Shown here: piece by piece, positions 1-5,261 of the stretch | How positions within the stretch are numbered: position 1 is the first letter of the stretch | Layout of the letters: the number at the start of each line of letters is the position of its first letter | DNA from: Bacillota bacterium | GTDB lineage: Bacteria; Bacillota; Clostridia; Peptostreptococcales; Anaerovoracaceae | NCBI GenBank assembly: GCA_017549385.1 | Contig: JAFYUX010000177.1 | Span: 1 to 7,979 of the forward strand | Reading direction: 5' to 3' | Length of the DNA: 7,979 nt | Translations under genes and position numbers: made by a program | Notes under the pieces: generated by a model | The model's database searches: none | The model's input: the letters and a program-made list of their open reading frames with translations, nothing else | Told to the model about the DNA's origin: nothing

Positions 1-519
1 GCTTACCATTGCAGGATCGAGGGCACTAGTCGGCTCATCAAGAAGAAGAATCTCAGGATCCATGGCAAGAGCTCTCGCTATGGCAACACGCTGTTGCTGT
101 CCACCGGAAAGTTTGTCTGGAAACTGGAACTGAAACTCTGCAAGACCAACACTTGAAAGGAGCGCAAGAGCTTTATCATATGCTTCCTGTTTGCTTCTAC
201 CTAAAAGTTTCATTTGAGGTTTCATGATATTTTCAATAACAGTCTGGTGCTGGAATAAATAAAATCTCTGAAATATCATGCCAACATTTAAACGAAGCTT
301 ATTTAAATTATATTTAGGTTGAGTTATATCATCTCCGTTGATAATTATCTTACCTTCAGTTGGAGTCTCAAGCATATTTACGCAGCGTAAAAGTGTTGAT
401 TTACCACATCCAGATGGTCCTATCAGAGATATAACATCTCCTTTATTAACTGTAAGATTTATGTCTTTTAAAGGTGTTACTCTCTCATATTGTTTTTTCA
501 GATGTTCAATCTGTATCAT
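1..519 (-). CDS. Polar amino acid ABC transporter ATP-binding protein (GlnQ/HisP type), 3' end cut by window
   Basis: This is the cytoplasmic ATPase of a polar amino acid importer; it binds and hydrolyses ATP to drive the permease. The 173 visible codons hold, in order, Walker [10 protein letters not shown] (residues 34-42), the Q-loop glutamine at about 84 in FQRFYLF, the signature LSGGQQQR (137-144), Walker B ILLLDE (157-162) and the D-loop SALD (165-168). The H-loop and roughly the last 70 residues of a usual ~240-residue protein lie beyond position 1. The ATG at 519 is the first start after an in-frame TGA and follows a GAAGGGA ribosome binding site at a rather long spacing of about 11 bases. 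Its likely partner is the binding-protein/permease fusion at 986-3301, although a tRNA gene with its own terminator lies between them. The family is certain. The exact substrate (glutamine, cystine, histidine or other) cannot be read from the ATPase. Confidence 0.93.
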   Translation of the reverse strand, partial: MIQIEHLKKQYERVTPLKDINLTVNKGDVISLIGPSGCGKSTLLRCVNMLETPTEGKIIINGDDITQPKYNLNKLRLNVGMIFQRFYLFQHQTVIENIMKPQMKLLGRSKQEAYDKALALLSSVGLAEFQFQFPDKLSGGQQQRVAIARALAMDPEILLLDEPTSALDPAMVS

Positions 520-563
520 AATGATTATTTCCCTTCATGTAATATTGAAATTTTGCTTTGACT

Positions 564-591
564 TTTATACTTCAGAAATATTTTTCATAAA
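564..591 (-). promoter_or_regulatory. Possible promoter of the ATPase gene
   Basis: On the minus strand a TATAAA -10 box (564-569) lies 16 bases downstream of a weak -35 candidate TTTATG (586-591). A promoter is expected here because the tRNA terminator at 614-660 separates the ATPase gene from upstream transcription. The -35 matches consensus at only about three of six positions, so this is a tentative assignment. Confidence 0.3.
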
Positions 592-613
592 TGTCATACA
601 AAAGTGAGAAATA

Positions 614-660
614 TAAAAAAAAGATCAAAGTCTGATACTAATGTATCGAACTTTGATCTT
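614..660 (-). terminator. Intrinsic terminator of the tRNA-Leu gene
   Basis: On the minus strand a perfect 11-base-pair stem (arms 650-660 and 621-631, AAGATCAAAGT with its complement) is followed by a run of about eight T. Inside it a second GATAC/GTATC stem closes an ATTA loop. It begins just 3 bases after the tRNA CCA end. The plus strand has no T run after the stem, so it acts in the minus direction only. Confidence 0.9.
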
Positions 661-663
661 ATC

Positions 664-748
664 TGGTGCGGTTGATGGGACTTGAACCCATACGTCTGCT
701 GACACACGCCCCTCAAACGTGCCTGTCTGCCTATTCCAGCACAACCGC
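664..748 (-). tRNA. tRNA-Leu, anticodon GAG, with encoded CCA
   Basis: The 85-base gene folds as a class II tRNA. The acceptor stem GCGGTTG/CAACCGC (742-748 with 668-674) is a perfect seven pairs, with discriminator A and an encoded CCA at 664-666. The T arm is ATGGG, loop TTCAAGT, CCCAT. The anticodon stem CACGT/GCGTG has one G-T pair and encloses loop TTGAGGG, giving anticodon GAG at 712-714. A long variable arm (GTC AGCA GAC) fits leucine. It reads CUC and CUU codons. It has its own promoter (800-828) and terminator (614-660), so it looks like an independent one-gene transcript. Confidence 0.97.
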
Positions 749-799
749 ATATTTTATTGATTGAGCTATATCTTGTAACTGACCTGCTCAACAAATAAT

Positions 800-828
800 A
801 TTTTAGCTCGATATATAGTAATCGTCAA
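800..828 (-). promoter_or_regulatory. Sigma-A type promoter of the tRNA-Leu gene
   Basis: On the minus strand TTGACG (823-828) and TAAAAT (800-805) are separated by exactly 17 bases, each differing from the housekeeping consensus at one position. Transcription should start near 792-794, giving a leader of roughly 45 bases before the mature tRNA 5' end at 748, to be removed by RNase P. Confidence 0.85.
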
Positions 829-869
829 CTATTATTTTAAACTTTTTTACCAATTATTTTTTATATTTT

Positions 870-884
870 GATGGCGGAGCCATC
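870..884. repeat. 15-base GGA-triloop palindrome, copy 1
   Basis: A perfect 6-base-pair inverted repeat around a three-base centre: GATGGC GGA GCCATC on the plus strand, which reads TCC in the centre on the minus strand. It has no T run at the 3' side on the minus strand, so it is not an ordinary terminator of the fusion gene. A second element of identical plan but different stem sequence lies at 4019-4033. Confidence 0.6.
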
Positions 885-892
885 GTCAAATC

Positions 893-964
893 TACGGGAC
901 TGCATCATTTAAATAATGCAGCCCCAATACGTTGTATATCAGTGTCTGCAACCCGTAATACAAC
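893..964 (-). other. Structured intergenic region with mutually exclusive stems
   Basis: The 237 bases between the tRNA and the fusion gene (749-985) hold no credible gene. This part holds nested inverted repeats. One long hairpin pairs 896-910 with 911-924 (GGGACTGCATCATTT against AAATAATGCAGCCC, one bulge and one G-T pair). A second pairs GTTGTAT (931-937) with ATACAAC (958-964). A third option pairs TACGGG (893-898) with CCCGTA (952-957), which competes with the first for the GGG at 896-898. On the minus strand it would lie in the 3' untranslated part of the fusion mRNA. I recognise no known riboswitch or RNA family here; whether it works as RNA or as a DNA repeat is open. Confidence 0.4.
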
Positions 965-965
965 T

Positions 966-987
966 AAAAGCAATATTTTTTGCTTTT
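966..987 (-). terminator. Weak hairpin over the stop codon of the permease fusion
   Basis: AAAAGCAA (966-973) and TTGCTTTT (980-987) form an 8-base-pair stem with a six-base loop that overlaps the TAA stop codon at 986-988. On the minus strand the only U-rich stretch is the TTTT that closes the stem, followed by AG. It may be a weak terminator or a 3'-end stabilising hairpin, but it lacks a proper U tract. Confidence 0.35.
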
Positions 988-3301
988 AATTATGGAAATT
1001 TATGCCCTTAAGAATATCTTCTTTGCTACGAGTTTTTGGTTCAAAACGTCGCTTGATTATTCCAAGCAACAGAGAAATTGCCCATGTCAGAAGGAAATAA
1101 ATTATAGCGGTTGCAATCAATGGGAAGAAAGCTTCATATGTATTACTTCGGATGATATCTCCCATTTTTGTTAAATCATTAACTGCAATATAACCAACAA
1201 CTGCGGTAGCTTTTATCAGGTCAACTGCCTGCCCGCAATATGATGGAAGGAAGATATTCATAGCCTGAGGTAAAATCATGCGGAAAAATGTTTTATTTTT
1301 TGTATAACCAAGTGCGTATGCGGCTTCTGTTTGACCACGATCAACACTATTTACAGATACACTCATATGATCATAGACAAATGCACCAAAAGTCAGTGTA
1401 AAGCCAATGATAGCAGCCAGAGTACCGCTCATATCTTTGATTTTTCCGAACACTACATAAAACAGAATCATCAGGATTACTACAACTGGTGTGCCATCAA
1501 TTATACGAGTAAACACTTTGCCAAATCCTTTTGTCAGATTCTGTACTAATCTACTTTCAGATCGACTAAGCATATATAATCCAAAGCCGAATATAGTACC
1601 AGCAATGGCAGCGCAGATACTTATCAGCATGGTCACACCAATACCTTCTGCAATCATTTTCCAGCGATTTTCGTGAACAAATGTCTTGTGAAAATCTTCT
1701 TTAAATTCATTCCAGAAGTTAATATCTGTACCTGAAGATCCGTTTGATCCTGCATGTGAAGTATTTTCTTGACCTGTAACAGCCTCTCCCTTAGTAACCA
1801 ATACTGCATCAAACTCCGAGTAAGGAATTGTAAAATCTACACTTTCCTCACGCTCAGAAGTGATATTTAAGCCCCCGGCTCCCATATCGTACTTTCCTGA
1901 AGAAACACCAGCAATTATAGATTCGAATGGAACAACCTCAATATCAAAATTATAGCCATATCTTTGTCCAAAAAGAGTTAATAGTTCGATTTCAAAACCG
2001 GTGTAAATATCTTTATACTGGTAAATCAGAGGTTTGCCGTCAACCGCTATCGCAAGGCGAATAGTACCGTTTTCACCTTTAAGACTCTGATAGTCAGGAT
2101 GATCCGATGGTTCTGTTTCGCCCATCCATTTCTGTTTGATTTTATCAGCGGTTCCATCTGCCTTAACATCATCTAGAAATTCGTTTACTTGATCCCGCAA
2201 AAATGCATTCTCTCCCTGAGGAAATATAAAACCATTTGTAGTACTGCTCACAGATTCATCAAAAGTCTTTAAATTTATGCCTTCCCAAATCAATGCTGTT
2301 ACATAAGGAGCATCTTCTATATAGCAGTCTATCTTTTCCTGCTCAACCGCAAGAATCATGTCAGCCATGCTGTTAAAATATACTCTATCCGCATCAGGGA
2401 AATAATGCTTTACTGTACCATCATGTGAAGAACCTGTAATAATACCTATTTTAGCTTGATTAAAGTCTTCTAATTTGGAATAAGTTATATCATTTGCGGC
2501 TAAATCATTACTCGGCACTGTCATTATAATAGGACTTCTGCAGTATATATCAGAGAAAAGTACGCTTTCCTTACGTTCTTCTGTAACCGTAATACTGGAT
2601 ATAGCAATATCATATCGTCCGGCACTAAGACTTGGCATCAGTGCACCAAAATCCATAGTATCAATTTCAAGAGAATATCCGTATTCTTTTGCAAACTTAT
2701 AGATAAAATCAGCATCAAAGCCACAATACTGTCCGTCTACCAAATAATCAAAAGGTTTACTTTCAACAGTAGTCGCAACACGCAGTGTTCCATTTTCACC
2801 TGTAAGCTGGGTAAAATCCAGGCTGCCATCAGGTTCGGATGAAGAAAACCATTTTTTGTCCAGTTCTTTGAGCCATCCATTTTCCGTCTGAGTTTGTATA
2901 AACTCATCAATCTGATTCTTTAACGGTTCTGATGCTTCGGTTTTAGGGAAAGCTACTGCGTATTCCGTTTCAGGCATATCCATCTCGATATAACCAAGGC
3001 CCATATTTTCCCATGCAAAAGGTGTATATAAGCCTTTATCCATCAGAATACCATCGATTTTATCCTGCTTTAGGTTAAGAATTAAATCTGGCATATTCAT
3101 ATAATAAATCTTTTCAGATTCGGGTAAATATTCTGATGCCAGCAAATCAAATGAAGAACCTGTTAAAACACCAACTTTTGCCTGCTTAAAATCATCAGTC
3201 TCATTAAATATATTATTATCTTGTGTTCTGCAACCCGTAAATACTCCCGAAATAAATATAAGTATTAAAAATATAGATATTAATTTTCTTATTTTTATCA
3301 T
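986..3301 (-). CDS. Amino acid ABC transporter fusion: duplicated substrate-binding lobes plus permease domain
   Basis: A 771-residue fusion that should both capture and transport a polar amino acid. Residues 1-24 form a lipoprotein-like signal (lysine/arginine-rich start, hydrophobic core, FTGC with Cys24). Residues 36-153 resemble only the second lobe of a family 3 binding protein. Residues 168-395 form a complete binding domain, with ligand-type Arg243 and Asp330. Residues 409-505 are a first lobe only, with Arg484. After a Ser/Gly/Asn-rich linker (508-525), residues 548-750 form a HisM/GlnP-type membrane domain with about five helices and an EAA loop at about 659-680. Strong internal similarity shows one tandem duplication with a lobe-shifted repeat unit. 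The ATG at 3301 follows TGGAGGAAG at about 11 bases. AT-rich codons (ATA, TTA, AAA) contrast with the peptide-transport genes. The probable ATPase partner is encoded at 1-519. The substrate is not determinable. Confidence 0.92.
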   Translation of the reverse strand: MIKIRKLISIFLILIFISGVFTGCRTQDNNIFNETDDFKQAKVGVLTGSSFDLLASEYLPESEKIYYMNMPDLILNLKQDKIDGILMDKGLYTPFAWENMGLGYIEMDMPETEYAVAFPKTEASEPLKNQIDEFIQTQTENGWLKELDKKWFSSSEPDGSLDFTQLTGENGTLRVATTVESKPFDYLVDGQYCGFDADFIYKFAKEYGYSLEIDTMDFGALMPSLSAGRYDIAISSITVTEERKESVLFSDIYCRSPIIMTVPSNDLAANDITYSKLEDFNQAKIGIITGSSHDGTVKHYFPDADRVYFNSMADMILAVEQEKIDCYIEDAPYVTALIWEGINLKTFDESVSSTTNGFIFPQGENAFLRDQVNEFLDDVKADGTADKIKQKWMGETEPSDHPDYQSLKGENGTIRLAIAVDGKPLIYQYKDIYTGFEIELLTLFGQRYGYNFDIEVVPFESIIAGVSSGKYDMGAGGLNITSEREESVDFTIPYSEFDAVLVTKGEAVTGQENTSHAGSNGSSGTDINFWNEFKEDFHKTFVHENRWKMIAEGIGVTMLISICAAIAGTIFGFGLYMLSRSESRLVQNLTKGFGKVFTRIIDGTPVVVILMILFYVVFGKIKDMSGTLAAIIGFTLTFGAFVYDHMSVSVNSVDRGQTEAAYALGYTKNKTFFRMILPQAMNIFLPSYCGQAVDLIKATAVVGYIAVNDLTKMGDIIRSNTYEAFFPLIATAIIYFLLTWAISLLLGIIKRRFEPKTRSKEDILKGINFHN

Positions 3302-3337
3302 AAGTTACACTTCCTCCAGGATAACATGTTTACTAAT

Positions 3338-3368
3338 TGTATATCATCAGGCGTTACAAAAGTGTTAC
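3338..3368 (-). promoter_or_regulatory. Possible extended -10 promoter and direct repeat before the permease fusion
   Basis: On the minus strand TGATATACA (3338-3346) fits an extended -10 box (TG, one base, TATACA). Just upstream, GTAAC occurs twice (3364-3368 and 3353-3357), 11 bases apart, the one-turn spacing used by OmpR/PhoB-type regulators. There is no good -35 box. The upstream gene ends in a strong terminator, so a promoter is expected in this 117-base gap, but these exact elements are tentative. Confidence 0.35.
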
Positions 3369-3373
3369 TAATA

Positions 3374-3401
3374 TAAAAAACGGCGGAATAACTTCCGCCG
3401 T
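3374..3401 (-). terminator. Intrinsic terminator after the cyclophilin gene
   Basis: On the minus strand ACGGCGGAA and TTCCGCCGT form a perfect 9-base-pair GC-rich stem with a 4-base loop, followed directly by TTTTTT. It starts 18 bases after the stop codon and closes the peptidase-isomerase unit. Confidence 0.95.
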
Positions 3402-3418
3402 ATACTAGTTATTTTTTA

Positions 3419-3997
3419 TTAAAATTTCTGAGTCCAAGTGATTGGAAGATCAGGATTTTCTACTCTGATTGGTTCTGGATAAGTAACTCCGTGAAGTTCC
3501 AGCTCTACTCTTTCTAAAATCTGAGGCTCTACAGGTCTGTTTACTTCTACGCCAGGAATTGGGAAATCAACTGGTACTGTTTCTACCTTTTCCAGTCTGT
3601 AGATTTCTTCCATACCTTCGATAACCTTGCCAAATACAGGATAAATACCCTTGTGATCAGGACAATCTCTCAGTGGGAAGAAGAATTCGCAGCTTGCGAG
3701 ACCTGCTTCGCCATAACCGCCCATACAAACGCAACCAGGATGAGAATCAAGTGGAACTGCATCTGGATTAAGAGTAAATTCTGCTGGAAGGAGATAATGG
3801 CATTCTGTGTGGTTGAAAGCAGAATAGCTCATGTCAATCCAGTTACCTGGTACGATACGTTCGATTGTGTGGTTATCAAGATAACCATTTGATGCCGCCC
3901 AGATAAAGCTGTTTACAGTATTTGGAGCATTTTCAGGGAAAAGTTCGATAACAACTTTGCTGCCGTTTGCCATGTAAAGCGTTGCAATTGGATTCAT
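3419..3997 (-). CDS. Divergent cyclophilin-type peptidyl-prolyl cis-trans isomerase
   Basis: A 192-residue cyclophilin-like protein with no signal peptide, so probably cytoplasmic. Its family role is to speed cis-trans rotation of Xaa-Pro bonds. The fold is recognisable from VVIELFPENAPNTVNSF (15-31), the catalytic-arginine segment ERIVPG (Arg47), the FFF strand (105-107, standing for the family's SQFFI) and VFGKVIEGME (121-130). Several residues usual in the active site differ: the Phe-His before the arginine is Ile-Glu, the Gln of the QGGD motif is Asp55, and no tryptophan corresponds to the human one. About 50 residues after 140 include a C-terminal extension rich in proline and acidic residues. 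The ATG at 3997 follows AAGAGGTG (4002-4009) at 4 bases. The gene lies 80 bases after the M24 peptidase gene with no terminator between them, so the two are probably co-transcribed. It could also have become a non-catalytic peptide-binding cyclophilin. Confidence 0.88.
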   Translation of the reverse strand: MNPIATLYMANGSKVVIELFPENAPNTVNSFIWAASNGYLDNHTIERIVPGNWIDMSYSAFNHTECHYLLPAEFTLNPDAVPLDSHPGCVCMGGYGEAGLASCEFFFPLRDCPDHKGIYPVFGKVIEGMEEIYRLEKVETVPVDFPIPGVEVNRPVEPQILERVELELHGVTYPEPIRVENPDLPITWTQKF

Positions 3998-4018
3998 ATT
4001 ACACCTCTTGTGTTTCGT

Positions 4019-4033
4019 GACCGCGGAGCGGTC
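4019..4033. repeat. 15-base GGA-triloop palindrome, copy 2
   Basis: GACCGC GGA GCGGTC on the plus strand: a perfect 6-base-pair inverted repeat around the same GGA centre as at 870-884, with different but still complementary stem bases. On the mRNA (TCC loop) the hairpin ends 9 bases before the AAGAGGTG ribosome binding site of the cyclophilin gene, so it could affect translation or mRNA stability. There is no U run, so it is not a terminator. Confidence 0.6.
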
Positions 4034-4077
4034 GGGATTTGCTGATTTAATGTGTTATGGCTGATATTTTTGAAGTA

Positions 4078-5154
4078 TTAGCCGATGATTTCTAAGCCCT
4101 TAGGGAATGAGTTGAGAACTTCGCAACCGTCTTCTGTAACGAGTACGAGGTCTTCGATACGTACGCCAGTGTCGCCCTTAACGTAGATACCAGGTTCGAT
4201 TGAGAAGATCATGCCAGGAACTGCAGGCTGTGGGTTTACGCTTGAAACATCGCCGTACTCATGTTCGCCAAGACCGATAAAGTGACCGAGTCTGTGGTTG
4301 AATTCTGGGCCGTAACCTCTGTCTGTGATGAGATTTCTAGCCGCGAGGTCCAGTTCCATGAGAGGAACACCAGGCTTTACCTTTGCGATAGCAGCTTCAT
4401 TTGCTTCTCTTACTGCTTCGTAGATAAACTTGTGCTCGTCAGTGATAGTCTTGTAGTAGAAAGAACGTGTCATGTCTGAGCAGTAGCTGTCCTTGATACA
4501 ACCTACGTCAAAGAGGATAACGTCGCCTTCCTTGAGAACTGTGTCGTCTGGACCATGGGGAGGGTCAGCAGCATTTGCGCCAAAAGCAACAAGCGGTGGG
4601 AATGAAACGTCATCAGCGCCGAGATCCTTGTAAATCTTGAGCATCTGATCTGCTACTTCCTTTTCTGTAACGCCATCGTGGATGAGCTTTTTGAACTCAG
4701 CCATAGCCATATCGTTGATGTGAGAGCAAACTCTCATCTTTTCCTGCTCTTCTTCGTCCTTTACGCCTCTAGTTACGTCAACTGCGAGAGAAGAATTGAT
4801 AAAACCAGCTGCAGCCTTCATTTCCATCAGTGGAAGAAGGAATCTAGCCTTAAGGTCCTTATCAACGCCGAGAACTTCGTTCGCATCAATATACTTTGCA
4901 ACGATTTCCATAACTGGATCTGTATCGCTGTACCAAACCTTTTCTACACCAACTTCCTGGTGAATAGAAAAAAGTCTGTTGAGGAAGAAAGCGTGCTTTC
5001 CATCTTCTCTAAGTAAAAGTGCGAAAAATCTTTCGTGTGGTTCGTTATATACACCTGTAAGGTAGTAGATTGACATAGGATCTACGATAAGCATCTGTGA
5101 AGCGCCCATTTCCTTGAGGGCAGCCATGATGCGGCTTACTCTGTTTTCTTTCAT
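4078..5154 (-). CDS. M24 family metallopeptidase (Xaa-Pro peptidase/prolidase type)
   Basis: A cytoplasmic metallopeptidase of the pita-bread fold, expected to remove the residue before proline or split Xaa-Pro dipeptides with two bound metal ions. With the start at 5154 it has 358 residues: an N-terminal creatinase-like domain (about 1-125) and a catalytic domain with all five metal ligands, Asp216 (FDVGC), Asp227 (SDMTRSF), His291 (HRLGHFIGLGEHE), Glu320 (IEPGIY) and Glu334 (VRIED), plus a conserved His200 in DPPHG. The frame also has an ATG at 5184, but AAAGGAGAC at 5161-5169 sits 6 bases before the ATG at 5154 and inside the longer version, so I chose 5154. It follows a terminator and its own likely promoter, and probably shares an mRNA with the cyclophilin gene. 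Whether it is an aminopeptidase P or a PepQ-like prolidase cannot be settled; the length and the HRxGHxIGLxxHE form favour PepQ-like. Confidence 0.93.
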   Translation of the reverse strand: MKENRVSRIMAALKEMGASQMLIVDPMSIYYLTGVYNEPHERFFALLLREDGKHAFFLNRLFSIHQEVGVEKVWYSDTDPVMEIVAKYIDANEVLGVDKDLKARFLLPLMEMKAAAGFINSSLAVDVTRGVKDEEEQEKMRVCSHINDMAMAEFKKLIHDGVTEKEVADQMLKIYKDLGADDVSFPPLVAFGANAADPPHGPDDTVLKEGDVILFDVGCIKDSYCSDMTRSFYYKTITDEHKFIYEAVREANEAAIAKVKPGVPLMELDLAARNLITDRGYGPEFNHRLGHFIGLGEHEYGDVSSVNPQPAVPGMIFSIEPGIYVKGDTGVRIEDLVLVTEDGCEVLNSFPKGLEIIG

Positions 5155-5160
5155 TATGTT

Positions 5161-5169
5161 GTCTCCTTT
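5161..5169 (-). promoter_or_regulatory. Ribosome binding site fixing the M24 peptidase start
   Basis: AAAGGAGAC on the minus strand lies 6 bases before the ATG at 5154. The upstream in-frame ATG at 5184 has no comparable site and would place this one inside the gene, so it decides for the shorter protein. Confidence 0.85.
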
Positions 5170-5180
5170 GATATTCAGTA

Positions 5181-5221
5181 TCATTAATAATGATTATATA
5201 AGTAAATGGATATAAATAAAA
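5181..5221 (-). promoter_or_regulatory. Probable promoter of the M24 peptidase unit, with a palindrome at its start site
   Basis: A perfect TATAAT -10 box lies at 5193-5198 on the minus strand, and the best -35 position at 17 bases (5216-5221, TTTTAT) is poor. It follows the terminator of the permease genes directly. The palindrome TCATTA-T-TAATGA at 5181-5193 overlaps the predicted start of transcription and could be an operator or merely AT-rich sequence. Confidence 0.4.
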
Positions 5222-5248
5222 GGAGAAGTGTATCTCACCTCTCCTTTT
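5210..5248 (-). terminator. Intrinsic terminator after the OppC-type permease gene
   Basis: Arms 5236-5248 and 5218-5230 form a 13-base-pair stem (AAAAGGAGAGGTG with CACTTCTCCTTTT, one G-T pair) around a 5-base loop. The minus-strand transcript continues UUUUAUUUAUA, an interrupted U tract. It ends the permease unit 13 bases after the stop codon. The plus strand also has a T-rich stretch after the stem, but no plus-strand gene needs it. Confidence 0.85.
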
Positions 5249-5261
5249 GTATTTTTAATTA

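Noticed and set aside
338..607. Open frame of 89 codons on the plus strand
   Set aside because: It lies mostly antisense to the conserved ATPase gene, has no family features, and ends in the tRNA-terminator gap.
664..748. tRNA gene as an integration site for a mobile element
   Set aside because: No integrase gene is present, and I found no second copy of the tRNA 3' end in the window.
594..794. Open frame of 66 codons on the minus strand
   Set aside because: It spans the tRNA-Leu gene and its terminator; the translation is a by-product of the tRNA sequence.
893..964. Riboswitch or CRISPR-like array
   Set aside because: There is no set of regularly spaced repeats, and no match to the known riboswitch cores that I can recognise; only inverted repeats are present.
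4678..5016. Open frame of 112 codons on the plus strand
   Set aside because: It is antisense to the M24 peptidase gene, whose metal-binding residues are all intact on the other strand.
5155..5184. Longer N terminus of the M24 peptidase starting at 5184
   Set aside because: It would contain the ribosome binding site of the ATG at 5154, and the ten extra residues do not resemble the family N terminus.
5218..5230. Shine-Dalgarno-like AGGAGAGGTG on the minus-strand transcript near 5238-5248
   Set aside because: It is one arm of the terminator hairpin and no start codon follows at a usable distance.
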